A DNA stretch of 64,000 nt from the NCBI GenBank assembly GCA_003993805.1, contig RSEF01000002.1, positions 75,582,002 to 75,646,001 of the forward strand, written 5' to 3'. Of this stretch, positions 52,951 through 64,000 are shown in pieces. The notes beneath the pieces were generated by a model. The model searched no databases. It was not told the origin of the DNA and saw only the letters and a program-made list of their open reading frames with translations. Every line of letters starts with the position of its first letter. The first letter of the stretch is position 1. The translations under genes were made by a program, and so were the position numbers. This DNA is from Himantopus leucocephalus (Eukaryota; Chordata; Aves; Charadriiformes; Recurvirostridae).

Positions 52951-53141
52951 GCAGCAAAAAGGTCACTGTAGGGGGAACGCTAGCTTTTCAAATTTGAGCC
53001 TTTCAAGGAAAGAGTTGCTGATTTTCTCTTCCTGCAGAGTATCATAAGGCAGCAAGAAGGTCATGGTAGGGGAACACTGGCTTTTTCAAAGTTGAGCCTT
53101 TCAAGGAAAGAATTAATGATTTTCTCTTACTGGTGAGTATC
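52951..53141. repeat. Two-copy tandem duplication (98-bp period)
   Basis: The block starting GCAGCAAAAAGGTCACTGTA at 52951 recurs from 53049 as GCAGCAAGAAGGTCATGGTA. The shared core GAGCCTTTCAAGGAAAGA and GATTTTCTCTT appears in both. The copies differ at roughly one base in eight to ten and have no N between them, so this is a real, fairly old tandem duplication, unlike the single-N duplications elsewhere. Confidence 0.85.
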
Positions 53142-53695
53142 ACACCTGCAGGTGTGGTGGAAAGCAGAAAAGAGGCTGCTTCTTGAAAATAAGTGAAGTG
53201 AAGGATCTGCATATTATTTTTGTGACTGTTTTTCCACCTCTAAGAATGATTATGTTAATTTAGTCTATGAAAGCAATGCCAAGCTGATCTCATGCTCTGG
53301 TCACGCCTGTTGCAAGTGGCTGCTGTTCCTTTCCTTCCTCTGAAAACTTTAAAACCTGGTAGCCAATTTAATGAAGAACACCAGAAGGGGGGAAGTCTCT
53401 GATGGCTGTTAAAAAAGTTTGATCTAATTATTGACCCACGAAGAAGAGGCAAGAACATGAGACCATTCTCTGTCCGATACCAGAAAGCCCACAGAAGTCT
53501 ATAGGAAATGACTGGTTGCACTACTCCTGCAACTGCTCCTAAGTTTGGTTTAGGATGACCTGAGTTTCCATCTGTCTCATCTTCTAATTGCACTCCCTCT
53601 TGTTTTTAAATACAATTTTCTTTAAAGTATCTGGTAGAAAATTCCAGGGCGATGCCAATGTTTATGAATGGTCTGTAACATAACAACAAAAAAAA
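53142..53695. other. Non-coding stretch, nothing recognised
   Basis: The 112-codon minus frame at 53255-53593 shows no domain. The sequence ends in an A-rich run at the gap. Confidence 0.5.
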
Positions 53696-53795
53696 NNNNN
53701 NNNNNNNNNNNNNNNNNNNNNNNNNNNNNNNNNNNNNNNNNNNNNNNNNNNNNNNNNNNNNNNNNNNNNNNNNNNNNNNNNNNNNNNNNNNNNNN
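53696..53795. other. Assembly gap, 100 N
   Basis: Exactly 100 Ns, a gap of unknown true size, preceded by an A-rich run. Confidence 0.97.
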
Positions 53796-56700
53796 TCCAA
53801 GTCCAGAGTTTACCTTTGACAGTCATTTTTGAAACATGCTAAGCAAGTCTAAACTAACATGAGAAAAGGAAACCCCTCATTGTACTACTTCTTTTCGAAT
53901 AATTTATTAGCTGAATACTTTTCAACACATACAGTCAAAGATTATGTCCTAACTGGAGCCTCTTGCCTTATTTAAATTGATCCTACTAACTTTTCTTCTA
54001 TTATAATCCCCACTGCTATTTTGCATCAATCACTGTTCTAAAAGAAACTCAGTAAATCCACTTTGATTTTTAAAAAAAACCAGAAACAACAAAAAAAACT
54101 CAGAAAAAGCTCTGAATTACAACGTCAGTGACAATCTCTGTCATTAGCATAAACACGACTGGTACTTTTGAATAAGNCATAAGCAACTCAAACTTCAGGG
54201 CTGGAAGAAACATTCTTCTGCTACTTTTTCCTGTCCTCTTACAATTTTAAGATATAGAAGAGAGAAAAGTTATTGCCCATTGCAGGGTGAGGAGCTGAGC
54301 AGCTCTAAAACTGTACCCACCAGCTTATGGGCTTTTTGTTTGAATTTTTTTTTTCTTCTTAAAGCCAACATTTTGACCCAGAGAATACAGAACTTGCCAA
54401 GACTTTCAAATATTCAGCTAAAGTTTTCAAATAATCCAAATGTCCTAAAAAGCAAGGAAACAAACAAGCCCTTTCCCCACCTCCACTCTTCACTTGGCCA
54501 AAAAGAAAATAGGTACAAGATGAACGTCCACAGTGACCTCTTAAATTCTATTTGTTGTTACATACAAAAGTTTCCTGGGACTCTGCCAGAATATTTTGGA
54601 TCAAAGTTATTACTGCTGCTCACCGCATAGTCAAACTACATAATTTATGGCATCCGTTCTGTTCAGGAAAAAGGAGACATTGCTTTAATATCTATTAGTA
54701 ATCTGTCACAGTTATTTACATGGGGGAAAAGTGTTAATAAAGACTGGCATTTTTTCCTGGTTTGTTTCAGGTGCCGCAGCAGATCCCGTTCAAAACTGGC
54801 TGGTACGCTGCCTGGAACAGGCTGTATCCTCTCAGTAGCTGGGCTGCGGATGCCTTCCAGCAGCACAGAGGTGCCAAACCTGTTCTAGACTCTTTCCTTC
54901 CTTCTGGAAACATGATTATCCTTCACAGCACAATCACCTCCTTCTGAACACCTTTTTATTTACATGTTGTAGGTTTTATCCCCTCTACTGCTTGTAGACA
55001 CTGCCTGTTTATGAATGCTGAACAGGAAAGCAAATCTGGGTATCTGAAGATGAAGCCCAAGCAAAACTGAAGCTAAGTTATTCATTGTAATACAAGCCAA
55101 AACGGCACCAGTGGAGCTGACTTATATACTTTTACAAAGCTAGCGTTTATAATAACATAAAAGGTTATTCTGTTGGCAGGCAGTAACGACAGAGCAGCAG
55201 TGGCCAAACTCCGGCTCTTGAGCTGTTCTGTGTTTGCTTACACGCAATTCAAACACAGGTCCCCAGCCAAGGCTCACCCGTGTGGTCAGCAGTGGATCAC
55301 TATGCACTGGCACACGGACAGCTGGGCAATCCGATTTTCTCAGCCTCCGGCTGAAATGAGCCATGAGAGGCTGGTGCCACTGGCTCAGTCAGCCTGGACC
55401 GCCGCCACAACCAGGCCATCATCACTGGAAAGCTGCTGCTCTCCCTCAACTACGCCACACGCTCAGGTTTCCCTTCCCCACTCATTGCCCTCTAAACACG
55501 TCTCTCTCACGACTCAAATGGAGACTCTGATAAATGGCATGGAGCCCAGAAGGCTGGCCACCCATACGCTACCACCGGTTTGTTATTTTCTTAATATAAC
55601 AGTAGAGGAGGGGAGAGGCGTGTGTTCGGCCTCCAGCAGTCACGCAGGAGACCTGCATTCACCCATTCCTCTCACCAACTAGCAATCTCAAAGACAAGAA
55701 ATGATGCACGATAGAAACATCCCAACCAAAACCTCCCTCTCCAGAAATGAGAAATCAAGTTTGTATTTGCGATCTAGTGAAGAGAAATACTTCCCAAAAT
55801 GCTTGATCTAATCTCAGCTGAACTGAAACTATATCAACTGAGCTTTGCGTAGCAGAGTCCGGAATAGTTAGAGACATGCCTGTAAAATCTCTTCTCCACC
55901 CTCAGCTGGGCAGTCCTGATAAATGTCCTGGGAAGGGCAAAAATGAATATTGCAACACAACAAAAAAACCCGCAGGGTATCTTAGCCTGATCAGGAATTA
56001 TATTAGGCTCATTGGACTAACTCCTGGCTGATTAAAAACATTCAGCATTCATCACGTAACAGTGTAGTAATCCAATGGTATTATTTAGCTGTATTTTCAT
56101 TTGTATAAATAAAGCCAAGGGAAACACCTTCTCTGTACTATAAATTGTTGCTCTTCAAGGTTTTTGAAAGTAGCATTTCTTTTACTTGGGAGCTCCTTAA
56201 TGAACTACATCCATCATTATTTAGCCTTCTCTTGTGTGTGGTGCTCTAGTCCTCCTGCTGGATCCCAAGGTGACAAATCATAGTGAATTACTAAACCTTT
56301 AATTTATTTTTGATTAAAAAAAACTGAAGGGAAGGAGAAGCAATACACACACAGGCAAACTGCTTCAAAGGCAATAGAAACTTTGGAAGATGCAACTTTT
56401 TTTCTTTTTTAGATTCCAAATGGACTAAAATCAGACTCATTTATGCTCAGGAGAAGCTTTCATTCGCTGGATGGAAAGACATACCATGCACCAGTCAGTC
56501 AAATAACCACTCTTGCTGGTGTCAAGGTTAGCATTAGACTGAGTTAACCCTTTTTCACAGATGTTTTGGGCAGGAGAAAATGAAGCATGAAGACAAAGTC
56601 GCTTCCTAAATTGTGAAGATAAGGAACATATATTCCAACTAAAAATGTAGTCTTGCTCCATGAAAAGGAAATTATCCTCTAAATCCATTGACAGTACTAC

Positions 56701-58439
56701 TTTTCACACTCAGCAGGCAAAATCATATGGAGCTACAACCTCAAATGGCCATCCAATTCTGTAATAACTACTTACTTCAAGATTCAATCCTATACTTACT
56801 CTCCCACAAAATACCCCTGTAAATAAATAATATATTTCCCAGAAATAGGTGTAATAGAATTGTCATAAAATGGAATATTGTATTTGTTCATTCTACACAA
56901 ACACACGCAGATTGGGAGTAAGCTTCTATTAATTCTTTTGAAGAACACCAACTCTAACATACATAATGAATCTGTCAGAGGTAATAAAATCAGAGAAAGC
57001 AACATTTCAAAAATTTTATGGGCTCCTTCTGGATGAAAAACTTGATCAAAAACCAGTTTTAAAAACAGAGCTGCAAAATTAAGTAGGAGACAACAGGCAA
57101 ATTATCTTGACAAGGCAAAGGGAAGGGTGGAGGAAAGGTATAACTTTATAACACAACACACTCATCATACCTGGTGGTGTAGCCACTGGCAACAGAACAA
57201 GAGAAACAAATAAGAAATAAAACACTGTGCCCTTTGATTGACTGGAGCATCACCTCTGTGCAGCTAATTTCTGCGTTTGGGCTTACTTATCAAGGCAAGA
57301 CCAAGATTTCCTTCCAGTCAGTTCAAAAGAAACCAAAGCAAAAATCAAACCCAAAAGGCAATCTTCATCCAAATGCAGGAAATGAACTCCCCAATTTCTT
57401 CTTCGAGTGGGATGAAAGGAGATAGAAGAAATAGCTTTTATATATAAGAGTCATCCCAATTTAAAAAGGCATGCTCTTTAGAAACTTGAACCTCCAAAGT
57501 CCTGAGAGCCCAGATCTAATCCTGCCAAAACGCATAAGCTACAGCCCAGCTCATGGGTAAATATATAGCAGTGCTGTATCTATTCCCTTTGCTGGACTGG
57601 GATGCCTAGCAAACCATCACTTAGGTTTGTAGTCACGAAGGAGGCTGGCACTAACTGTTAATCTGAAGATGCTGAGAAAGCAGCTGATATGTCTGCTGTC
57701 ACTGGCTATGGGCAATTCCTTTACAGCCAAGAGATGTGGTAATCAACTAAGGGCAACGAGTTGCCCCCCCTTCCCTTCCCTGCCATCCCTCAACTTACAT
57801 GTCTAGGCCTTTATATGAACTATTGAAAGGTTAAAAGCCGAGCACATGCTTAACTGTTTTGCTGGTAGCCACCCAGGTGACTACAATCATAGCTCCTCTT
57901 CTTGTACAGACAGGCTGAATCACCACAGATTTTTAGGGAAAATCAGGTCCTCTGCCCTATTACTTGTTCCCTTTTAAACTGGTCAGCATTGACTTAGCTA
58001 CACACTTCTCTGGATGTGCCATGTACATACATTTGTGGGCATCTATAGGAAATGCTGCAGAATATAGATAAAAACTTGATCATATCTTTCTCTAAAAGCA
58101 CACAACTCTGCATCAGCTCCATGTTTGACTGGCCAAAGCAAAATTTCAGTGGCTGCCAGCTTAACAGTCTCTCTCAAATTAGCCAGCTGTGACAATCAGT
58201 TTTTCTGTTTACACTGGGGGATGGGGTGGGGTGTGGAGAAAACCACACACACAAACCAAAATAGGCCAAATTTGTCTCACTCTGTATTTATTTGGTCACT
58301 GATTCATCTTATTTGTGTCACTGTGTTTACTTTTATAGACACACTTTATACATATACACACACATGTATATGTATGTATGTACAAATGTAAATCACTAGG
58401 ATGAGCTGAGACAAAGGTGACCCAGGAGCTGAGATACAA
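53796..58439. other. Non-coding stretch, no supported gene
   Basis: A lone N at 54177 sits between two ATAAG words. An acceptor-like TTTGTTTCAG at 54761-54770 leads into an open stretch, discussed as a finding. A GC-richer patch lies at 55170-55680 with a 169-codon + frame but no recognisable domain. Simple CA/TA sequence lies at 58340-58385. Confidence 0.45.
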
Positions 58440-58525
58440 AGCTTGATTTCAACTCCAGTTTCTGCCACAGGCAAATTCTGAGACCCTTGGGAAGTCACTC
58501 AAACTGAGATGCTTCCTAATTTCCC
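58440..58525 (+). mobile_element. MIR-family SINE relic
   Basis: TTTCTGCCACAGGCAAATTC, then TGAGACCCTTGGGAAGTCAC, then TCAAAC follow the MIR sense order (CTCTGCCAC, TGTGACCTTGGGCAAGTCACTTAACC). Ancient and inactive. Confidence 0.6.
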
Positions 58526-61500
58526 ATTAATTTCATTTAACCTGAGACATTGTCTCTTTGTGGGATATTCACTTAACCTTCAGGTACCTGCCTAAATTAG
58601 GAGACCAGGCCCCCCCTGCAGCCAGTCATAGAAAGAGGCCCAGCAGACTGATCCAGAAAACCAGCTCCATACGTTCAACACACACTGGAAGACCTTCTTT
58701 CTCTTTTAAGTATATAAGGACTGTAGGAAAGCTAACTTTAACTAAGGCAGCTAAAGTCTTTGCCTGCAGCATGCGTGTGTATGCGTGTCAGCCTCCTGTG
58801 CACTTTAGTTCCAGTCCATAAAGGAGGAATGACAACGCTTCACTATCTCATAAGTTTCAGGAGAATAAGCGCAGGAAAGGCTGGGAGATGCCAAACTACT
58901 TCGGCGGTGTGGTCATACAGGAGGCACACAGTGACCCAAAAAGAACAGATTTGAACCCTTGAGAGGTCTGTGATGAGGAGCTGTGAAGCTTACGCAGTAG
59001 ACTTGAATCACTTTGGATGTACTGCGTGGGAAGAACCAGCCCGTCCAACAGTTTTACCTTGTGTTCTTGGGAGGCCCCAGGTGCTCAAGACACCAAAACC
59101 TCTGTAACTTTAATTTCCCCTTGAAGAGTTGCAGAAATGTATTTTAAATGCATTATATTTACCCTTATACAGTATATCCATATAGACACATACAGCGTTA
59201 ACTATTTCAAGGTCCCCACAGAGAGCTGTTAGCATAGACAGAACATGGGTCTGCATACTATTTAAGCCACATGCACCATCTGCTCCAACATTTTAATGTA
59301 ATTTACCAGGCAAGAGCCGAGCAGGAAAAAAACCTGCTAGATGAAAGATATTAAATTTCCCTTTCCCCAAAACACCCCCTGCTGCTTGATATATGAACCC
59401 AGCTCACCCATAACTAAAATCTGATTTAAGAACATATTCAAAAATTAAAAAAAAAAAAGTCCTGAGTCTGCAAGGTAACATTGACTTAATTTTTCTGTTT
59501 ACTACTAATCTGCTGCCCATGGAGAACTGTTCAAACCGATAATCCTTTTGCCAAAAACAAAACAAAAATGAGCGGACAGGTTAAGAACTTAAAATTGTTA
59601 CTTCCTCTCAAACAGCTATTTTGATGATCTTCAATAAATGAGTAAAGAAAGGTTTATTTACTGCAGCATCGAAGCCAAGCAAGTTCTATATGTTAAGACT
59701 TGTATTTGGCTGAAGGTGGCAGCCCTGGGCCAAGTACTATTTAAATTTTGGAAGTAAGTCCTGCAACTCATCTGTAAAAGGGCTTCCAAATAGGAAAGAC
59801 TTACACTTCAAGAATGAAGCTTCACCAGGGAGTGTAGACTCATGACAAATAAACTTCCACCTTTTAAAACAAAAGCAATGATTTGCAGAAGCTATGACAA
59901 ACTCCTTTCGTGTTCAACAGCATTCGTAAAGATGTTTAGACAAGGTTAGCAACTTTTTCTTCATTAGAAGTACACACAAAATTAACAAGAAATACAGTAC
60001 TAGGAAAACCACCTTTGCTATAAATTCAGGATATCACACACAACTGGAAGACCAACACTGCCCAGCAACTTTTAAAACTATAATTGTATGCAACCTGTTG
60101 ACAAAAAGTTCCCTCTATAGCCTTAATGAAAGCCCAGTGCCTGCTCATTTCCTTGCTATCACCAGGACAATCTCCTACTGCTGGAAAGCTGACATTTCCT
60201 CTTCCAAGGACTGTAAGTATGAGTGTTGCTTTCTGATGTGGAAGGTAGAAAAATCTACATACAGCAGGAAAGTCTTAGCAGCTCCTCTGACTGGTAGCCT
60301 AAATACATCTGCCTTCATGATTCATCATCTTTGGAAACGAGACCTCAGCCTGAGCTCCCACCCAGACCTGAATGGCTGTGATCAAAAGCAGTCATGTCTG
60401 GCAGTCATCGTACTGAAACCTCCCTTCATTTTTCAACTCAAGGCTCACTAAAGGTCAACACAGCAAAATTAATATTAAGAATTATCAGAAAGGGAAAAGA
60501 GAAGACAACGTCTTTATGCCAGTGTACAAAATCATAGAGAGCGACTGTCTGACCAGGTCCCTTTGGCCTGGAAAAAAGTCAGTGGCAAGAGTTACAACTG
60601 AGATTTAAACAAATCCTGAGTGCCTTAAGGAAACAGAAATAGCTACTCACTGTCTCTTCTTGCAAGAGAGAGGAACTCTAACTGTAACTTGTTGGTCAAA
60701 ACAAAAAGGAAGCGATTCCTCATGCAAGTTAAGTTACACAATTTCTTACTACGAGACACTGCAGATAGTAAAGGTTTACAGGGACTCAAAACACTTCAAC
60801 AAATGAATGGAAGAAAATTCCGCAATGATGACTGAAAACAAATGTACAATTTTCAGCTCAGGAAACGGACAGCTGCAGGAACCTATCAAGGAAGGATCAG
60901 CATAACCATGCCCGTTCTACTCATCTTTAGGCACCTGATTGGGATACCACCATGATACAGGGATGTCCTGGACTTTTGTTTGAACTGGTGTGCCACCCTT
61001 AGGTTATTTTCTTGCGTATCTCAGGAGTTCAAAATCATCATAGGAAGTCTCACCAAAAAATTATGGAATTATCTTTTATGGGTTTTTTTGTTTTGTTTAC
61101 GGGGGTTTTTTGTTTGTTTGTTTGTTTTAAATGATTGGGGGTTTTAGTCTCTTGGGTTTGGAATAAGCTTTAGTCCTATTTTCATGCTTCCATCCCCAGC
61201 TAACATATTCTGCAGCACTGAGCACTGAGAACATTGCCATTGATTTCAATCAGCGAAGAATCACACCCTAACTGCTTCCAATTTCACAGGTACTAAGCAC
61301 CACTATGTGATTGCAGCCTCTGAGTAAGCAATGTCCTGTATTCAAAGGTTTGAATCGCACAACTCCATACAGACCTGGGAACTTCAGCACCTACCAATGA
61401 ACACTTTTGCCAATCTTGGATAACAAACTCATGAAGCACAGGAATAAATACCTTACATGCTGTTAATTGATATTAGTTCTACTGAACCATAAAATTTCCC

Positions 61501-64000
61501 CGTATCCTCATCATGGATTTAAAACCGAGAGTACTTGCTACTCTACTGTAAAGTTTTTATATTTTCCCTAGTATTAACCAGTATAAAAATAACTTTTCTT
61601 TGTATCAAAATTCATATATAACATTCCTGTTAAAGTTATGTATTCAGGTACAGTTTAAGATGAAAAACAAAGCACACAGAAATGAAAAGTTAAACAGTAC
61701 AGTAAGTTAGCTTTTATACTTCTTATTGAACATTAGATTATAATAGTGATCTTCTATGTTCACATTGCAGTAAATAATTACTCTAGTTTATCACCATCAA
61801 CCTTAGGGGAACATGTAACATCATTCCTTACAATTCTGTGCATCTTTGCAGTAGTGCATCTTTTTTCAAGAATTACATAAAACCACTGTCATAGGGTATA
61901 TGTTTTTCTTTTAAAAATAGCAACTATCACTATCAGAAAATAGTAAATAACACCCTATTTTCCATTTTGTTAGTAGTAGGAGACTCCTGAATGCAAACAA
62001 CTCTAAAAATACTCAAAAGCTGGATTGTCTTTAATGGAAATGGTATTTACAGCCTTTATCAAATTGTATTTTCTTATCCACGCACCAAGGCAACAGAAAC
62101 CTTGCTTGCGATTAACACAGAAAATCTGAATGGTTCCAAAGACTGGATCACCCCTGCTCCCCAGTGAATAACTAAGAATGAGGCTGGCTGTCCCTCCCTG
62201 GGCAAATCCTGATCTGCTTTAACATTTTAAGAATGTGAAATTTCAAGGGTGAGATACAGCACTATGGAAGTCCGTGCACAATAAAGCAATGAATTGCAAC
62301 AAAAAGTGCTGTTCTGTTCTGTTGCCTCTCGTATCTGCATTCTTGATCACATCTGTGCTGTGTAGATTTATGTCAGGAACTGGAAACATAGTTTGCTAAG
62401 AAGCATGCAGGAGAAAAAAAAGAAAAAAAAAAAAACGGCTACAGAGACTCTTCAGAGACCTCAAAAGGGAAAAAGAGCAGAGTAAGGAAGCAAGTGATGA
62501 TGAGTATTATCAATACACTTGAGCAGATTTGACAATTTTTCCGTATAGCCAATATATTTCTGTTTATGTGTACTAAACACATGTACCCCATTCTGTTTAA
62601 ATGTGGTTGAAATCAAGGAAAGGCTCCTTCCAAAACATCAAGGCATTAGAACATGAAGGCATCAGAAAAATTCAATGGGATATTATCATAACCACAAATT
62701 TAACACTGATTGCACAGGGCATTAAAGCTACAATAGAATTCTTCACTGAAGACTAAAAGAAATCTTAGTAAGATCTGTCAATACCATCAAAATTGGCTGC
62801 ATGAGGAGGTTAACCTCCAAGGAGCTATAGTGAGGTTTTTCTGGGCAGGGAGTTGTCATTACAAGACCTGACAGTCCCACAGAAACTTCTGCCAATGTAA
62901 AGGAACAGCTATCTAGGGCTAAAGTCCTGGCCACTTTGCGGCATGGACCTTGTCTTTTCAACCCTCCACAAGGCTTCTTTAGTTCTTCTGCATCTGTGCT
63001 GAAGCATCCTGACTGTTTAAATAATAACCACCGTAGATAACCACGCGCATCCAACTTCTGCTTTGAGTGACTGTTTCCAATTGCCTCACAAACCAGGCTT
63101 TTGTATTCAACCAATAACACACAAAACAAAAGGACTTGAGGATTTTGAAGGTAAAAGCTCTCATCCTTCCCCTTAGGAAACTATTTTCTTATGGAAGCAA
63201 AAGCAATGCTTGCCAGCAAACTTTACATTTCAGAAATATGTATTTTAATAGTCAATATCAAGCAAAAATACCCATAAAACAAAAATCCAAATCTGGAAGA
63301 TACTAGAAATGTTACAGTCAATATTAAAAAAATTACAGCGTCTGCAAACTCCTCAGTTTGTTCTCCAGTATTTAATCAGCAAGCTGTGCAGTACGCCATG
63401 AAAAGATCTGCATTTGCCTGGCGAACTGGCACACCAAGAGTGAAATATTCCTTCAGCACCAGCTTAGCAAGCCAAAAAATGAGTAACATTTCTCTTTTTC
63501 ATTCAGTCCTACTGAGTTGGTTTTGGTAGAGCCCTTGAAGAGATTGAAGCAGGAATGGGAAGTTTGCAGTGCCTATTCTAGACACTTGACAAAGGAGGGA
63601 GACAGAGTACCTAGGTTTAGGCACCAGCATTTACTCCCTCTTCAGAGGAAGGAGGTCTGTGGTGTGAGTCAGGGCTCTAAGGTTTGATGCTTTCATGTTG
63701 AGCAATCAGATCCATGGTTAAAGAATTTTATCCGTGAACAAATGGTGGGGATTAAGGAAAAAAAAAAAACCACAACCAAAAACCACCAACCAAAACTCCC
63801 CAAATCCCACAACCTAGTGTTTTTCTGAGTAGTTCACCTCAGTTTCTTTTGCTTGGAAATCTCCACTGAGTGAAAATAATGCAACCTCCAATAAAAACGA
63901 ACAGGCAGTATTCAGAACAAAAGGTGCAAGGATAGAGCTATTGGGAAGTCACAAGTGTCCTTCCCAAGTGTGATGAAGATCCTATTCCTTGCTGATCTGC
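58526..64000. other. Non-coding stretch, nothing recognised
   Basis: There is no supported gene. A GTTT-rich simple repeat lies at about 61083-61130, and A-rich runs at 59445-59458, 62415-62436 and 63759-63785. The 117-codon + frame at 60098-60451 and the 128-codon minus frame at 62743-63129 have no domains or splice context I can recognise. Confidence 0.5.

Noticed and set aside
55173..55682. 169-codon + strand open frame in a GC-richer patch
   Set aside because: No domain, low-complexity Ser/Pro/His-rich composition, and no splice or promoter context. The start of the patch (GTGGCCAAACTCCGGCTCTT) faintly resembles a hAT-type transposon end, but too little matches to call either a gene or an element.
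60533..60590. AAATCATAGAGAG...CCTTTGG, resembling a CR1 3' end
   Set aside because: Only the ATCATAGA word fits. The following sequence does not continue in CR1 order.
62743..63129. 128-codon minus-strand frame
   Set aside because: No domain recognised and overlapped by another frame. Nothing in the flanks suggests an exon.
1..64000. CRISPR arrays, operons, tRNA, rRNA or known microRNA hairpins
   Set aside because: None seen on reading. Repeats present are eukaryotic retroelements, simple repeats or assembly duplications.

Overview
The window looks like avian nuclear DNA. The evidence is several 5'-truncated CR1 LINE fragments with the usual avian 3' end (the ATTCTATG-type tail, read as CATAGAATCATAGAA on + for minus copies), a 641-bp solo LTR of a bird-type endogenous retrovirus, and only a few worn MIR/tRNA-SINE relics in otherwise single-copy, AT-rich sequence. 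This is family recognition by eye, not a database match. The species cannot be named. There are no bacterial or phage gene features.

I found no protein-coding gene I can support. The open frames are all under about 170 codons. They lack recognisable domains or convincing splice-site pairs, or they overlap CR1 or assembly duplications. The window is best read as intergenic sequence or the interior of a very large intron.

Layout: 1-8.98 kb is featureless apart from a small GC-rich patch near 8.0-8.26 kb. 9.0-9.6 kb is a repeat-free TAAT-rich stretch that resembles conserved non-coding sequence. 10.4-17.5 kb holds CR1 pieces, a 100-N gap inside a CR1, a local ~155-bp duplication, and two duplications joined at single Ns. 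17.5-23.1 kb is empty. 23.1-24.0 kb is the longest CR1 plus another single-N duplication. 27.3 kb is a MIR relic, 29.1-29.8 kb the solo LTR, and 30.9-31.0 kb a possible tRNA-SINE head. 37-38.3 kb holds a CR1 relic and a possible conserved element. 43.5 kb is a small tandem repeat. 43.9-48.7 kb is the most interesting part: homeodomain-site-rich segments flank a CpG island (about 46.6-47.5 kb) carrying a near-perfect RFX X-box. 48.7-64 kb is mostly featureless, with MIR relics (51.4 and 58.4 kb), a 98-bp tandem duplication (53.0 kb) and a second 100-N gap (53.7 kb).

The most useful practical observation concerns assembly. All seven single-N positions sit between repeated sequence or inside a homopolymer. 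The three large tandem duplications around single Ns (about 70, 101 and 110 bp) are therefore probably unmerged contig overlaps, not biology. The most interesting biological candidate is the CpG island/X-box with its flanking elements, a possible developmental promoter-enhancer cluster whose target gene lies outside the window or is not visible. I see no sign of a novel gene system.
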